From the NCBI GenBank assembly GCA_964354155.1, contig CAYGYG010000002.1, forward strand, positions 1 through 64,000: a stretch of 64,000 nt of DNA, written 5' to 3'. A model generated the notes under the pieces. That model searched no databases. It was not told the DNA's origin and was given only the letters and a program-made list of their open reading frames with translations. Positions 1 through 8,770 of this stretch are shown in pieces. Within the stretch, counting starts at the first letter, position 1. The number at the start of each line of letters is the position of its first letter. Made by a program: the position numbers and the translations under genes. This DNA is from CAYGYG01 sp964354155. Lineage in GTDB: Bacteria > Hydrothermota > Tepidihabitantia > SM23-42 > CAYGYG01.

Positions 1-1373
1 CCAAGCCCGCAAGTATAACATATATTCATGTCCAAGTCAAATGGGGAGCATTCCAAAAGAATCACGATATCGCCGGGAAACTTGCCTTGCAAATTGCTCG
101 CCATGTATATTGCTATACGGGAGAATATTCAAAATGCAGTGAAATGCTTGCCAAGGTGCAGATAAGAAGAGATGGAAAAGATGAAGTGTTGCTTGGTTCC
201 TCTTATAACCTTACTAACGCATACATGTGTTTTGGTCGAGGTAATCTCGCTGATGCATCACAATATTTCATTAAATCTTTGGAAACGGCGTATAAAGGCA
301 AGCATAGCAATCGTATTTATGCAACATCTGTAGGATTAGCCGGAGTAGCCATGGCCTTGAACAAAAAGGCAGAAGCAAAAAGATACTTGAAAAAATATCT
401 TCCCTTAATGATAAAGAATCGATTAATGCGTGAAGAATTACTCTTAAGATGTTTTATGAATTCAGAAACAAAAATATCCCGGGAAATAATACAGACATCG
501 CCCTTTTGTCTTTTAAATCTTCTTCAATTGGCAAAACGAACTCTGAAAATATCTGATTATCGAAAAGCCTTCGATTTTGCAGAGCGGCACGGTCTTTCAG
601 GCCTTTTCCACCGCTGGATTGTTTTTTTCCCTGAGCCTATTTTGCATCTTCTCGCAAAAGGGCGTAAGACTAAATTACCCAGAGCGATTCTCAATTTCCC
701 TGTGTTCAATCAAGAGATACCAGTCTATCACGTAAAATCATTGGGTAATTTGGTTGTAAGTAAGAATCAACAATATTTGAAAGCACGACTGGGCTTCAAA
801 GAAAAGGCATTCATAATTCACCTCGCTTTGCAGGCCGATGCGCCGGGGAAATCCATTTTGCTGAGCACTCTCTGTCAAGATTTTTGGCCAAAAAGCCAAA
901 ATCCGAGAAATCTCCTGTCACATCTGCTGGTGAGTCTTAAGAAAAAGCTTCGAGTGGCTAGTCATTTGCTAGTTATTTCTTCAAGAACCGGTGAGTCAAA
1001 ATTGATTAATAATGGCGCATATTTTACTACTGATTATAACGAATTTAGAGCATTGCTAACTCAGGCAAAGGCACTGGAACTGACTAATGAATGGCTATTT
1101 GCCAAACGCGAGTATCTTCGGGCGTTTGCATTATTCCGTGGCGAACCGTTCAAAAAGATGTATGACAACTGGTCGGAAAACATGCGCGGGGTAATTCTAA
1201 ACGAGCTGGAAACCGAGGCGATGCATTTTGCCAAGAGTTGTCTGGAACGCGGAAATAGAAAAGATGCAAGAAGAGTCCTTGAGAAAGCTGCTGCGATAGT
1301 CCCGGGTTCAGAAGAGATACGGGAGATGGTTGAGAGGCTAAAGTGGAGAGGACCTGGTCGCCAATCCCCTTGA
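1..1373 (+). CDS. SARP-like transcriptional regulator, 5' truncated by the window edge
   Basis: The frame is open from base 3, so the true start lies left of the window. About the first 170 visible residues look like helical TPR-type repeats. Around residues 215-330 there is a winged-helix-like segment of the OmpR/SARP type, and the last ~100 residues form a helical segment resembling the bacterial transcriptional activator domain (BTAD), with the typical 'EYLRAFALFRGEPF' pattern. TPR + winged helix + BTAD is the architecture of large SARP/AfsR-like regulators. This is judged by pattern, not by a search. The stop codon overlaps the -35 box of the next promoter. Function as a DNA-binding activator is inferred; the target is unknown. 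Confidence 0.6.
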   Translation, partial: KPASITYIHVQVKWGAFQKNHDIAGKLALQIARHVYCYTGEYSKCSEMLAKVQIRRDGKDEVLLGSSYNLTNAYMCFGRGNLADASQYFIKSLETAYKGKHSNRIYATSVGLAGVAMALNKKAEAKRYLKKYLPLMIKNRLMREELLLRCFMNSETKISREIIQTSPFCLLNLLQLAKRTLKISDYRKAFDFAERHGLSGLFHRWIVFFPEPILHLLAKGRKTKLPRAILNFPVFNQEIPVYHVKSLGNLVVSKNQQYLKARLGFKEKAFIIHLALQADAPGKSILLSTLCQDFWPKSQNPRNLLSHLLVSLKKKLRVASHLLVISSRTGESKLINNGAYFTTDYNEFRALLTQAKALELTNEWLFAKREYLRAFALFRGEPFKKMYDNWSENMRGVILNELETEAMHFAKSCLERGNRKDARRVLEKAAAIVPGSEEIREMVERLKWRGPGRQSP

Positions 1374-1397
1374 CAAATCATCGATTATCATTACAAT
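1370..1397 (+). promoter_or_regulatory. Promoter for lemA operon
   Basis: TTGACA (1370-1375), 16-base spacer, TACAAT (1392-1397). The lemA start codon follows with an AAAGGAG ribosome-binding site in between. Confidence 0.65.
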
Positions 1398-1416
1398 TGC
1401 CCAAAGGAGAAAGCAA

Positions 1417-1956
1417 ATGATTATTCTGATTGTAATCATCGTTCTGGCGATAATTCTGATTGCGATGTACAACCGGCTCGTGGTCTTGCGGACTCAGGTC
1501 GACAACGCCTGGTCCCAGATCGACGTCCAGCTGAAACGGCGCTACGATCTGATTCCTAACCTGGTCGAGACGGTGAAGGGATATGCGGCCCACGAGAAAG
1601 GGGTCTTCGAGAAGGTCGCCGAGCTGAGGAGCCGGGCGATGTCGGCCGGCAGCGTAAAAGAATCAGCCGATGCGAATAATATGTTAAGCGCAACCCTCAA
1701 ATCGCTTTTTGCGGTGGCTGAGAATTATCCTCAGCTCAAGGCGAATGAAAATTTCATGCGGCTTCAGGAAGAGCTTGCTGCGACTGAGAACAAGATCGCT
1801 TTCTCGCGCCAGTTCTACAACGACGTGGTCATGAGCTACAACGTGACGATTGCGAAGATCCCGACGAACATCATTGCCAGCGTTTTCAACTTCAAGGGCC
1901 GGGAGTTCTTCGCGGCGCCGGAGGCGGAGCGGGAAGCGGTCAAGGTCAAGTTCTAA
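1417..1956 (+). CDS. lemA: LemA family protein
   Basis: A 179-residue protein with one N-terminal membrane helix (about residues 2-19, almost all Ile/Leu/Val/Ala) followed by the family hallmark 'VDNAWSQIDVQLKRRYDLIP' (about residues 28-47) and a helical cytoplasmic domain. LemA proteins are membrane-anchored and of uncertain biochemical role. They are very often encoded next to an M48/HtpX-type protease, as here (3-base gap). The start has a good AAAGGAG site. Family assignment is firm; function is not known. Confidence 0.92.
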   Translation: MIILIVIIVLAIILIAMYNRLVVLRTQVDNAWSQIDVQLKRRYDLIPNLVETVKGYAAHEKGVFEKVAELRSRAMSAGSVKESADANNMLSATLKSLFAVAENYPQLKANENFMRLQEELAATENKIAFSRQFYNDVVMSYNVTIAKIPTNIIASVFNFKGREFFAAPEAEREAVKVKF

Positions 1957-1959
1957 GCG

Positions 1960-2868
1960 ATGCGGGAAACTCTATACGACCAGATCGCGGCCAACAAGCG
2001 TAAGACCTATTTCTTTGTTTTTGTTTTCACCCTGATTCTCGCGGTCCTCGGCTACGTGGTCGTGTATCTTTTTGGCTTCGGCACGACCGGTTTGGTTGTC
2101 GTGGCCCTTTTCATCATCGGGTACAATCTGCTCATCTACTTCAATGCCGACAAGCTGGCCCTGACGTTTTCCGGGGCAACCCCGGCGGATCCGGAGCAGT
2201 ATCAGGTGTTGCATAACGTGGTCGAGGAGATGGCGATTGCCGGCGGTATCCCCAGGCCCAAGGTCTACATCATTGAACAGGATGCACCCAACGCTTTTGC
2301 GACCGGGCGCAATCCCCAGCACGCGACGGTCGCGGCCACGACCGGTCTGTTGCGCGTTATGAATCGCGAGGAACTGCAGGGGGTGATCGCGCACGAGATC
2401 TCGCACATCCGCCACTACGACATCTTGATTATGACTATTGTGGGCATGATCGGCGGCATGATCATTCTTTTGCGTGATGTGCTGCTGAGGTCCGGTTTTC
2501 TTTTCGGGCGGGGGCGCAGTCGCAGCCGGGGCGGGGGCCGGGCCGGCGCCATTCTCCTGATCGTCGGGCTGGTGTTGGCGATTCTGGCCCCACTTTTCGT
2601 CGCCCTGATCCGGTCGGCGATATCGAGACAGCGCGAGTACTTGGCCGATGCGGGCGGTGCCTACCTGACCCGGTATCCGCAGGGCCTGGCCGAAGCGCTG
2701 CTCAGGCTGAAAGAACACTATCAGCCGCTGCCCCGGGCGTCACAGGCGACGGCCCACCTGTACATCGCGAGCCCTTTCGGCAAGGACCGCCTGGACGTTG
2801 AATCACTCTTTTCCACGCATCCGCCGATTGACCGGCGGGTGGCGCGGCTGAAGAGCCTTGTTCTTTGA
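1960..2868 (+). CDS. htpX: M48 family metalloprotease (HtpX-like)
   Basis: 302 residues. Two N-terminal membrane helices (about 18-38 and 43-61), then the zinc protease site HEISH at residues 145-149, a pair of further hydrophobic segments (about 161-172 and 195-213), and 'REYLADAGG' after them, which supplies the third zinc ligand glutamate. This is the HtpX layout: an integral-membrane zinc endopeptidase that degrades misfolded membrane proteins. It follows lemA by 3 bases and is followed by the DUF3108 gene by 3 bases, so it is clearly in an operon. The symbol is by family resemblance. Confidence 0.9.
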   Translation: MRETLYDQIAANKRKTYFFVFVFTLILAVLGYVVVYLFGFGTTGLVVVALFIIGYNLLIYFNADKLALTFSGATPADPEQYQVLHNVVEEMAIAGGIPRPKVYIIEQDAPNAFATGRNPQHATVAATTGLLRVMNREELQGVIAHEISHIRHYDILIMTIVGMIGGMIILLRDVLLRSGFLFGRGRSRSRGGGRAGAILLIVGLVLAILAPLFVALIRSAISRQREYLADAGGAYLTRYPQGLAEALLRLKEHYQPLPRASQATAHLYIASPFGKDRLDVESLFSTHPPIDRRVARLKSLVL

Positions 2869-2871
2869 CAG

Positions 2872-3567
2872 ATGCTGCTGGTATTGGCACTGCTCGGTAT
2901 CGCTTTTGACGTCGGTGAGGACCTGGAGTATGAGGCGAAGTACGGTTTTCTCTCGGTCGGCCGGATGCGGCTGGCGGTGGTCGCCGAGACGGTGGTCAAA
3001 GGGGATTCGGTCTACCGTTTTGTCTCGGACGTGAGTTCGAATCCCAAGTACCGGGTGTTCTTCTGGCTCAAGGACCGGCTCGAATCGTACTCCCGCAAGA
3101 ACGACCTTCTGCCGCTCATCTTCACCAAGGACATTCACGAGAAGAATTATGAGAAGAAGGTGACGATTGAATACGATCATGAGAATCTGGCGGCCAAATA
3201 TTCGGATGGCACGCAATGCGCGATTCTGCCGGCAAGTTATGATCTTTTGGGTTTCTACTACCGGATCCGGGAGATGAAACTGGCCCTGGGCGACACGGCA
3301 GTCATCAATAACCATACCGACAAGAAGAATTATGCCGTCAAGGTGACGGCGCTGCGACGGGAGAAGGTGAAAACTCAGTTTGGCGAATGGGATTGTATTC
3401 TGTACGAGCCGCAGACGAAAGAGAAAGGTGTTTTCGGCCGGGACGGCAAACTGCTGATCTGGGTCAGCGATGACGAGACGAGAATGCCGGTCATGATCAA
3501 AAGCCGCATGAGTATCGGGAGTCTGACTTTCCGCATCGCCCGGTTTGTCCGGGGAGGCGGCCGGTGA
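2872..3567 (+). CDS. DUF3108 domain protein, periplasmic
   Basis: 231 residues. A short hydrophobic N-terminus (signal peptide or anchor) is followed by the DUF3108 pattern: 'LEYEAKYGFLSVGRMRL' near the start, alternating beta strands, and a late 'W...DDETRMPVMIKSRMSIGSL' segment. Members are predicted periplasmic beta-rich proteins with no proven activity. The stop overlaps the GTG start of the next gene (GTGA), so the two are translationally coupled. Confidence 0.75.
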   Translation: MLLVLALLGIAFDVGEDLEYEAKYGFLSVGRMRLAVVAETVVKGDSVYRFVSDVSSNPKYRVFFWLKDRLESYSRKNDLLPLIFTKDIHEKNYEKKVTIEYDHENLAAKYSDGTQCAILPASYDLLGFYYRIREMKLALGDTAVINNHTDKKNYAVKVTALRREKVKTQFGEWDCILYEPQTKEKGVFGRDGKLLIWVSDDETRMPVMIKSRMSIGSLTFRIARFVRGGGR

Positions 3568-4586
3568 AGCTTGTGGCGGTGATTTTGGCCGGGGGAAGGG
3601 GGGAGCGCTTTTGGCCGGTGAGCAAGGCCGGCTTCCCGAAGCAGTTTTTGTCGCTCTTTGACAAGAAGCCGATGATTGAGCTGACGAGCCGGCGGCTGTT
3701 GGGGCTTGTCGAGCGGAAGGACCAGTACTTTGTGGTGCCTCAGGACTTGCGGGCGACCGCGCGCCGTGTCCTGGGGGGCGGCAAGTTCGTCGTCGAGCCC
3801 TTGGGCCGGAACACCGCGGCCGCAATCGGCCTGGCCGCGATGTCGCTTGAACGCCGGTGGGCGGATGCGGTTATGTGTGTCCTGCCGTCGGACCACTTGA
3901 TAACGGATAAGGCGGGCTTTCACCGTTGCCTGCGGTTTGCCGCCCGGCTGGCGGAGCAGGACTATCTTGTGACTTTCGGAATCAAGCCGTCGCGCCCCGA
4001 GACCGGCTACGGCTATGTCAAGTGCCGGGGCCGGATCGAGACGAAAGGCGCGCTCGTTGCCTATTCGGTCGACGTCTTCAAGGAGAAGCCGGACCGCGCG
4101 ACCGCCGCGAGGTATCTTCGGTCCGGCGATTACTACTGGAACAGCGGCATCTTCGTTTGGAAGGTGTCGACGATCGTCGACGCGATCCGGCGCCATGCGC
4201 CCGTGCTGTACGATGGGTTAAGGGCGTATCAGGCAAAGCGACAGTCGGCGGTGTTTGCGCGGCTGCCTTCGATCTCGATCGATCATCAAATCATGGAAAA
4301 AGCACGCCGCATCGCGCTGGTCCGGGCCGCCTTTGACTGGGACGATGTCGGTTCATGGGACGCCCTGGCCCGCCATTGCCGGCTGAGTCGTGACGGGAAC
4401 GTGGTGGTCGGCCGGGCCATCAGTATCGGCACGAAGGACTCGATTGTCTTTTCCGAGAAGCGGCTGATCGCGGTGGTCGGTCTTGAAGACACCATCGTCG
4501 TTGACGGGGGGGATGCGATTCTGGTCTGCAAGAAGGGACAGATCGGCCGGATACGAGAAGTTGTCAAGCAAGCAAGCAAGACGTAA
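3564..4586 (+). CDS. manC: Mannose-1-phosphate guanylyltransferase
   Basis: Forms GDP-mannose from mannose-1-phosphate and GTP for surface glycans. The nucleotidyltransferase signature 'AGGRGERFWPVS' is at residues 9-20, followed by 'FPKQFL'. Further family blocks are 'PLGRNTAAAIG', 'PSDHLI', 'ETGYGYVK' and 'WNSGIFVWK'. At 340 residues it is the monofunctional length, without the C-terminal phosphomannose isomerase domain of bifunctional ManC/AlgA. It starts at a GTG inside the previous stop (GTGA overlap). Confidence 0.93.
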   Translation: MKLVAVILAGGRGERFWPVSKAGFPKQFLSLFDKKPMIELTSRRLLGLVERKDQYFVVPQDLRATARRVLGGGKFVVEPLGRNTAAAIGLAAMSLERRWADAVMCVLPSDHLITDKAGFHRCLRFAARLAEQDYLVTFGIKPSRPETGYGYVKCRGRIETKGALVAYSVDVFKEKPDRATAARYLRSGDYYWNSGIFVWKVSTIVDAIRRHAPVLYDGLRAYQAKRQSAVFARLPSISIDHQIMEKARRIALVRAAFDWDDVGSWDALARHCRLSRDGNVVVGRAISIGTKDSIVFSEKRLIAVVGLEDTIVVDGGDAILVCKKGQIGRIREVVKQASKT

Positions 4587-4600
4587 TCCAAGGAGGCGAA

Positions 4601-5170
4601 ATGAAGAAGTACGCAATCGGCGCAGGCATCATCCTTCTGATGGCCGCCTGTGCTGCGAAGAAGAAGGTCGAAATCAAGCCGGTTGAGGGCCTTGAAGAAA
4701 TCACGATCTACCAGGAGACCACGGGCATCGTGGTCCCCGCCGAGACCCTGGCCGTGCCGGTCTTACCCCCGCCGGGTACGGTGATCGAAGAGACGCCGAT
4801 CGTGGTCCCACCGGTGCTTCCGGTCGAGCCGGTCGTGAATATCGTTCCGGCCGAGACGACGGTCACGTACACGCCGCCGACTCCGGTCGTGCCGATAACT
4901 CCGGCCACGCCGCCGGCTTTGCCGCCGTCCACTTATGGTTTCCGCGTGCAGATCTTTGCCTCATCGAGCCGCGAGAATGCCGAGCGGATTGCCAATAATG
5001 CGAAGGCGACCTTTTCCCAGGGGCTTTACGTGGAAGCCGAGGACAATCTCTTCAAGGTACGCATCGGCGATTTCATCACGCGCGAGGACGCCACCCAGCT
5101 GAAGGCCAAGGCCGCCCAGCTCGGTTTTCGCGGTGCGTTCGTGGTCGAGACGATGGTGATTCCCAAGTAG
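4601..5170 (+). CDS. SPOR-domain lipoprotein
   Basis: 189 residues. Signal peptide with lipobox LMAAC (cysteine 17). Residues ~35-110 form a Pro/Val/Thr-rich low-complexity linker. The last ~75 residues are a SPOR domain ('YGFRVQIFASSSRENAERIA...LFKVRIGDF'), which binds denuded septal peptidoglycan. It is preceded by AAGGAGG. A role as a lipoprotein tethered to peptidoglycan at division sites follows from the family. The linker contains a run of near-repeated PVVP/VLPP units. Confidence 0.85.
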   Translation: MKKYAIGAGIILLMAACAAKKKVEIKPVEGLEEITIYQETTGIVVPAETLAVPVLPPPGTVIEETPIVVPPVLPVEPVVNIVPAETTVTYTPPTPVVPITPATPPALPPSTYGFRVQIFASSSRENAERIANNAKATFSQGLYVEAEDNLFKVRIGDFITREDATQLKAKAAQLGFRGAFVVETMVIPK

Positions 5171-5188
5171 GACGGGCCGTTCTCTGGT

Positions 5189-5761
5189 TTGAGTTTGAAG
5201 CTTGCCCTCGCCACCAGGAATGAAGGCAAGATCCGGGAGATAGTTTCAATCCTGGGTGGTGGTTTCGAGCTGGTTACGCTCGCCGAGGTTGGTTTGACCG
5301 GTGAGCTTGAAGAGAACTCGCGGCTGATTGAAGAGAATGCACGGTTCAAAGCTCGGCAGTGTTTCGAAGCCGCCGCGATTACCAGTCTGGCCGACGATTC
5401 CGGACTCTTTGTCGACTTTCTCAAGGGGGCTCCCGGGCCGCTGTCAGCACGATACGGCGGCACCGATGACGAGCGAATCGGCCGGCTGTTGGGCGAATTG
5501 GCGGGCGCGGCTGATCGCCGGGCGCTCTTTCGCTGCGCCATTGCGGTAGTGGGGGCAAACCTGAGCCAGGTTTTTCTCGGCGACTGTCCGGGGACTATTG
5601 CCCTTGTACGCTGCGGCCAAGGGGGGTTTGGATATGACCCGGTATTCGTCCCGGACGGCTTTGACATGACATTCGCCGAGATGGGAGATGATGTGAAGAA
5701 CCGGATCAGCCATCGGGCAAAAGCATTGCTCAAAGCGAAAGAATACCTGTTAAGTCTATAA
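5189..5761 (+). CDS. rdgB: XTP/dITP diphosphatase (RdgB/HAM1)
   Basis: Removes non-canonical purine nucleotides (XTP, dITP, ITP) by releasing pyrophosphate. The N-terminal 'LALATRNEGKI', the central 'LADDSGLFVD' and 'SARYGG', and the C-terminal 'GFGYDPVF' and 'NRISHRAKAL' are the family blocks. 190 residues is normal. Only TTG codons are available at the 5' end (5189 or 5195); 5195 gives the more typical start MKLALATRN. No strong ribosome-binding site is seen for either. Confidence 0.93.
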   Translation: MSLKLALATRNEGKIREIVSILGGGFELVTLAEVGLTGELEENSRLIEENARFKARQCFEAAAITSLADDSGLFVDFLKGAPGPLSARYGGTDDERIGRLLGELAGAADRRALFRCAIAVVGANLSQVFLGDCPGTIALVRCGQGGFGYDPVFVPDGFDMTFAEMGDDVKNRISHRAKALLKAKEYLLSL

Positions 5762-5935
5762 GTAACGAGTAGAAAGTAGCAAGTACAGTGAGCAGGAATG
5801 GTGGAATAGTGGAGTAATGGAGTAGTGTTTCTTTGTATTGTTGTTTTGGTTTTCATTCATATATTTGCATTTTGCTTTTTGATATTTGATTTTCTTCTCC
5901 CGGCTTCGCCGTCGATTACGGTGATTAGTCTCTGC
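5762..5935. repeat. Intergenic mosaic of short degenerate repeats
   Basis: Begins with a 'gtagaaagtagcaagta' type unit, then a 'ggagtaatggagtagtg' type unit, then AT-rich sequence and one 'gattacggtgatta' unit. The same units recur at 16996-17183, 19974-20130, 28577-28660, 31184-31400 and 37076-37130. A possible promoter for tRNA-Pro lies at 5838-5865 (TTGTTG, 16 bases, TATATT). No gene is evident. Confidence 0.6.
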
Positions 5936-5973
5936 TTTTTGATATTTGATATTTGATTTTTGATTTTCTTCTC

Positions 5974-6047
5974 CGGGGCGTGGCGCAGTTGGCTAGCGCG
6001 CGTGGTTTGGGACCATGAGGTCGCCAGTTCGAGTCTGGCCGCCCCGA
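5974..6047 (+). tRNA. tRNA-Pro (TGG)
   Basis: Cloverleaf reads cleanly: acceptor CGGGGCG/CGCCCCG, D stem CGC/GCG, anticodon stem CGTGG/CCATG with loop TTTGGGA (anticodon TGG), T stem GCCAG/CTGGC with loop TTCGAGT, discriminator A. The C1-G72 pair is typical of bacterial tRNA-Pro. CCA is not encoded. The AT-rich leader just upstream resembles the one before tRNA-Arg at 40454-40526. Confidence 0.96.
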
Positions 6048-6100
6048 TTGGGCCGCACTTTCCCCGTACGTATTGCTTTCGTAGGCCTACGTGAGTCTGT

Positions 6101-6176
6101 CGTAGGGCCGGGTCCTCGCGGCACCCGGGCGGAGAATGAATCAGAATTCGGCGGCATGTAAAATGCCGCCCTACGT
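6101..6176. repeat. REP-type double palindrome, upstream of RAYT gene
   Basis: Two hairpins in tandem: a CCGGGT/ACCCGG stem and a GGCGGCAT/ATGCCGCC stem separated by 'ggagaatgaatcagaattc'. The left hairpin begins with GTAGGG and the right one ends in CCCTAC. Nearly identical units follow the transposase at 6714-6832. Confidence 0.85.
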
Positions 6177-6212
6177 GAGGAGTTGTAGGGCTAAGGAGAA
6201 TTAAGAGGAAGA

Positions 6213-6692
6213 ATGCCCGGGTTACCGAAGAGAAGGCATCCGCGTCTTAGTGACAAGACGATTTACTCCGCGCCCGGTACAGCAACCCATGTGATTCTGG
6301 GGACCACCGGACACAAGTGCGTGTTGTCGGACCGTGAAACGGCAGTCCTGTTTAGGGATGTTCTTATCATGCAGGCGGTGCGTTACGCAGTCCCCCTTTA
6401 CGCGTACTGCATCATGCCTGATCACATTCATGTCCTTGCTGGCAGTGTCGAGGGTTGCGGCATCATCGATTTTGTCAGAAGGGTCAAAGGAAACTTTGCC
6501 GCCGCCTGCCGGCGGCGCGGCATAGGTGGATGGGGATTGCAGCACAGTTTCTACGACCACGTTGTCAGGAGCAATGAGGATTTGCTGGAAATCACGAGAT
6601 ACATTGTAAGGAATCCGGTTCGTAAGGGGATGGTTGAAACTCATCAGCAATATGAGCTATGCGGTTCTTTGATCTATCCTAGGGAGTTGTAA
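6213..6692 (+). CDS. REP-associated tyrosine transposase (RAYT, Y1/IS200-like)
   Basis: 159 residues with the HUH motif HIH at residues 71-73 ('MPDHIHVLAG') and a candidate catalytic tyrosine 114 in 'HSFYDH', followed by 'YIVRNPVRKGM', the C-terminal signature of TnpA-REP proteins. RAYTs cleave and move single-stranded REP palindromes rather than a classical IS. The gene sits exactly between matching palindromic repeats at 6101-6176 and 6714-6832, which makes them its likely substrates. The start is preceded by a purine-rich 'aagaggaag'. Complete and apparently intact. Confidence 0.9.
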   Translation: MPGLPKRRHPRLSDKTIYSAPGTATHVILGTTGHKCVLSDRETAVLFRDVLIMQAVRYAVPLYAYCIMPDHIHVLAGSVEGCGIIDFVRRVKGNFAAACRRRGIGGWGLQHSFYDHVVRSNEDLLEITRYIVRNPVRKGMVETHQQYELCGSLIYPREL

Positions 6693-6713
6693 CTTTCCGT
6701 CTACGGGAGATTG

Positions 6714-6832
6714 TCGTAGGGCCGGGTTCTACACCCGGCCGGAGAATGAATCAGAATTCGGCGGCATGTAAAATGCCGCCCTACGGGAGATTGTCGTAGG
6801 GCCGGGTTTTACACCCGGCCGGAGAATGAATC
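6714..6832. repeat. REP-type palindromes, downstream of RAYT gene (one full, one partial unit)
   Basis: 6714-6785 repeats the 6101-6176 unit with stems GGCCGGGT/ACCCGGCC and GGCGGCAT/ATGCCGCC. 6794-6832 is a second unit that contains only the first hairpin plus the linker. Flanking repeats on both sides of a RAYT gene are characteristic of the family. Confidence 0.88.
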
Positions 6833-6853
6833 TCGAGTTCTATTCCGTGGCTC

Positions 6854-8488
6854 CTACTCCACCAGGACGAACTTCCCGCCCTGAATCGTCTCCGAACCGT
6901 TGGTGAGCCGCCAGAAATACACGCCGGCCTGGACCTGCATTGCGGGCCAGACAAACGCCCGGGCTGCCCTGGAAAGCACGCCTTGGCGCCGACCCGACGC
7001 GTCGTAAATCTCCAGCGTCAACCGATGTTGTGGATCGAAATCGCGGACTTCGAACAGGACCGGCCGTCGCGACGGATTGGATCGTAGGCTCAGGAGACAA
7101 TGACTGAGCGCCTCGGGCGGTCCATCCGCAACCTCCAGATTCACGAAGATGTCGCAGATGACGGTGTCGCCGCGCTCGCGTACGTTGCGGACCGCAACGC
7201 GCGTCGCATTGCCGGCGTTGTCGCGGCTGTTCGGCACGGTTCCGTTGTCAAAAGCGGTGCGATTCCAAATGCCCGGCAGGGGATCGCTGGTGTCCCCCAG
7301 CGCCTGATGGTAGTAGTGTGGGTCCGGACGTACCCCGGTGCCGCGGTCGAGATGAAAGGTACTGTCCTCTTCAAGGTCGACGCGGTTGTGATAGGTGCCG
7401 CCGTATCTGGGGTCGATATGCCAGATCAAGAGTCCGTGCCCGGGCAGAGGGGTGTCGAATCCTTTCTTCTGCCGGTTTTCGAGATAGAAACAGGTATCGG
7501 AATTCCGTCCCATGCGCCACACCTTATAGGCAATGGGATGAGTCTCAACATCAACGATCTTCAAGTTCATGGTGTCGCGGGTGATGACTATGGGAGAGAG
7601 GTAACCGGCCTGCAATTTGGACCAAGTCTCAAGATGGGATGGGCTCCAGGGCGTATTGCCGCCGGCACCCCAGGCGCCGTAACCCATCAGACCCCAGTAG
7701 CCGACGCCCCAGGTGTTGCGTGAGCCGTCATAGAGGTCAGGTAAGCCGATCAGGTGACCGAACTCATGAGTCATCACCGCGATGCAGCACAAGGTGGTTT
7801 CGCGCGCCGGGGTCACGAGGTTGACCTCGGGCACATTGGTCACGCCGGAAATCCTGACGCCTTCGTTGGTCGTGTAAGAGAAAGAGGGTATCGCATGCGA
7901 CCAGCAATGGTTCTGGTTGCCGGTGTCTTCGCCGCCGGGTCCGGCATGGACAACCAGCGTGGCGTCGATGCGTCCGTCGTTGTTCCGGTCGAAGATCCGG
8001 AAATCCACCGTGGAATCGGCTTTGGCAATCGCGTCCCGGGCCAGCGTACTGCCGGTCGAGAGCATGTAGTTTCCGTCGTAGTACTTGGAGTAGTTGTTGC
8101 CGCACATAAACCAGGAGTTGCCGGCAATACTGCCCACGATGTTGCACGAGTCATACGAGTTTTCGTGGAAGAAATCGTTGAGACTGCCCGCGCGGTACTG
8201 TCCCTGGTAGACGTTACGCGAGAAGAACATTGAGTCGTAGCGTGCCGGCACGTCGCGCGTTGTATTGGCGCGATTGTCCGGGTATTGAATCAGAATAACC
8301 GCGGCTTCGACGTTGCGGACAAACCTTTTGGCCTGCGGCACTGGCTGTCCGAACCATGCCGGGAATTTCGGGTAGGGGTGGCCGTAGGTTGTGGAAAGTC
8401 CGGTGATGGGGTCGAAGAGGCCGGGTTTTGGCGGCATGGCATTCGCCGCAATCGAACCGGCGATCACTAAAATAAGCCAACGGTGCAT
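6854..8488 (-). CDS. Secreted M6-family metalloprotease with C-terminal sorting domain
   Basis: 544 residues from the ATG at 8488, chosen because AAGGAGGT lies 3 bases upstream and a signal peptide (residues 1-17) follows directly. The zinc site HEFGH is at residues 241-245 ('HEFGHLIGLPDLYDG'). A calcium-type loop 'DRNNDGRID' is at 167-175. The C-terminal ~85 residues form a beta-sandwich ending 'GVYFWRLTNGSETIQGGKFV', like Por/T9SS sorting domains. Predicted role is an extracellular endopeptidase exported across two membranes. The M6 assignment rests on the extended HExxH motif and domain pattern. Confidence 0.85.
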   Translation of the reverse strand: MHRWLILVIAGSIAANAMPPKPGLFDPITGLSTTYGHPYPKFPAWFGQPVPQAKRFVRNVEAAVILIQYPDNRANTTRDVPARYDSMFFSRNVYQGQYRAGSLNDFFHENSYDSCNIVGSIAGNSWFMCGNNYSKYYDGNYMLSTGSTLARDAIAKADSTVDFRIFDRNNDGRIDATLVVHAGPGGEDTGNQNHCWSHAIPSFSYTTNEGVRISGVTNVPEVNLVTPARETTLCCIAVMTHEFGHLIGLPDLYDGSRNTWGVGYWGLMGYGAWGAGGNTPWSPSHLETWSKLQAGYLSPIVITRDTMNLKIVDVETHPIAYKVWRMGRNSDTCFYLENRQKKGFDTPLPGHGLLIWHIDPRYGGTYHNRVDLEEDSTFHLDRGTGVRPDPHYYHQALGDTSDPLPGIWNRTAFDNGTVPNSRDNAGNATRVAVRNVRERGDTVICDIFVNLEVADGPPEALSHCLLSLRSNPSRRPVLFEVRDFDPQHRLTLEIYDASGRRQGVLSRAARAFVWPAMQVQAGVYFWRLTNGSETIQGGKFVLVE

Positions 8489-8591
8489 GCTACCTCCTTG
8501 ACATGGCAAAGTCCTAAGCGTTCCAACAAAATGACGAAGTAATATGATCTGGCGAAGAGCCAGGGTTCAATAAACGATCCATTAATAGGGA

Positions 8592-8619
8592 ATAATAGGG
8601 AAAAAAGGGCATCTGTCAA
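8592..8619 (-). promoter_or_regulatory. Promoter for the M6 protease gene
   Basis: On the minus strand TTGACA (8619-8614), 16-base spacer, TATTAT (8597-8592), about 100 bases before the start codon. Confidence 0.6.
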
Positions 8620-8699
8620 GCGGAAAACGAAACGCAGAGGGGCGGGGGAGCAGGGGGGCGGAGGGGTCTGCCTACGCCGAGGCTACTGCGGATGAACGA

Positions 8700-8757
8700 C
8701 AGTAGATCAGCGCATCCGGATATCAGTAGGCAGATCATCAGCAGTCAGACTATCAGT
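8700..8757. repeat. Degenerate (T)GATNNTCAG-type intergenic repeat
   Basis: Clustered 'gatcag', 'atatcag' and 'atcagcag' units. Similar clusters occur at 30360-30670, 39590-39630 and 40616-40672. It ends next to a small GGCGC-TTT-GCGCC hairpin just after the lptE stop. Confidence 0.45.
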
Positions 8758-8770
8758 GGCGCTTTGCGCC

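Noticed and set aside
1972..3825. Long - strand ORFs (1972-2718, 2803-3825) opposite lemA, htpX and manC
   Set aside because: Shadow frames of well-supported genes, with Arg/Gln/Pro/His-rich composition and no recognisable motif.
7100..8233. + strand ORFs (7100-7723, 7754-8233) opposite the M6 protease
   Set aside because: The minus strand encodes a protease with intact HExxH, signal peptide and RBS, so these are shadows.
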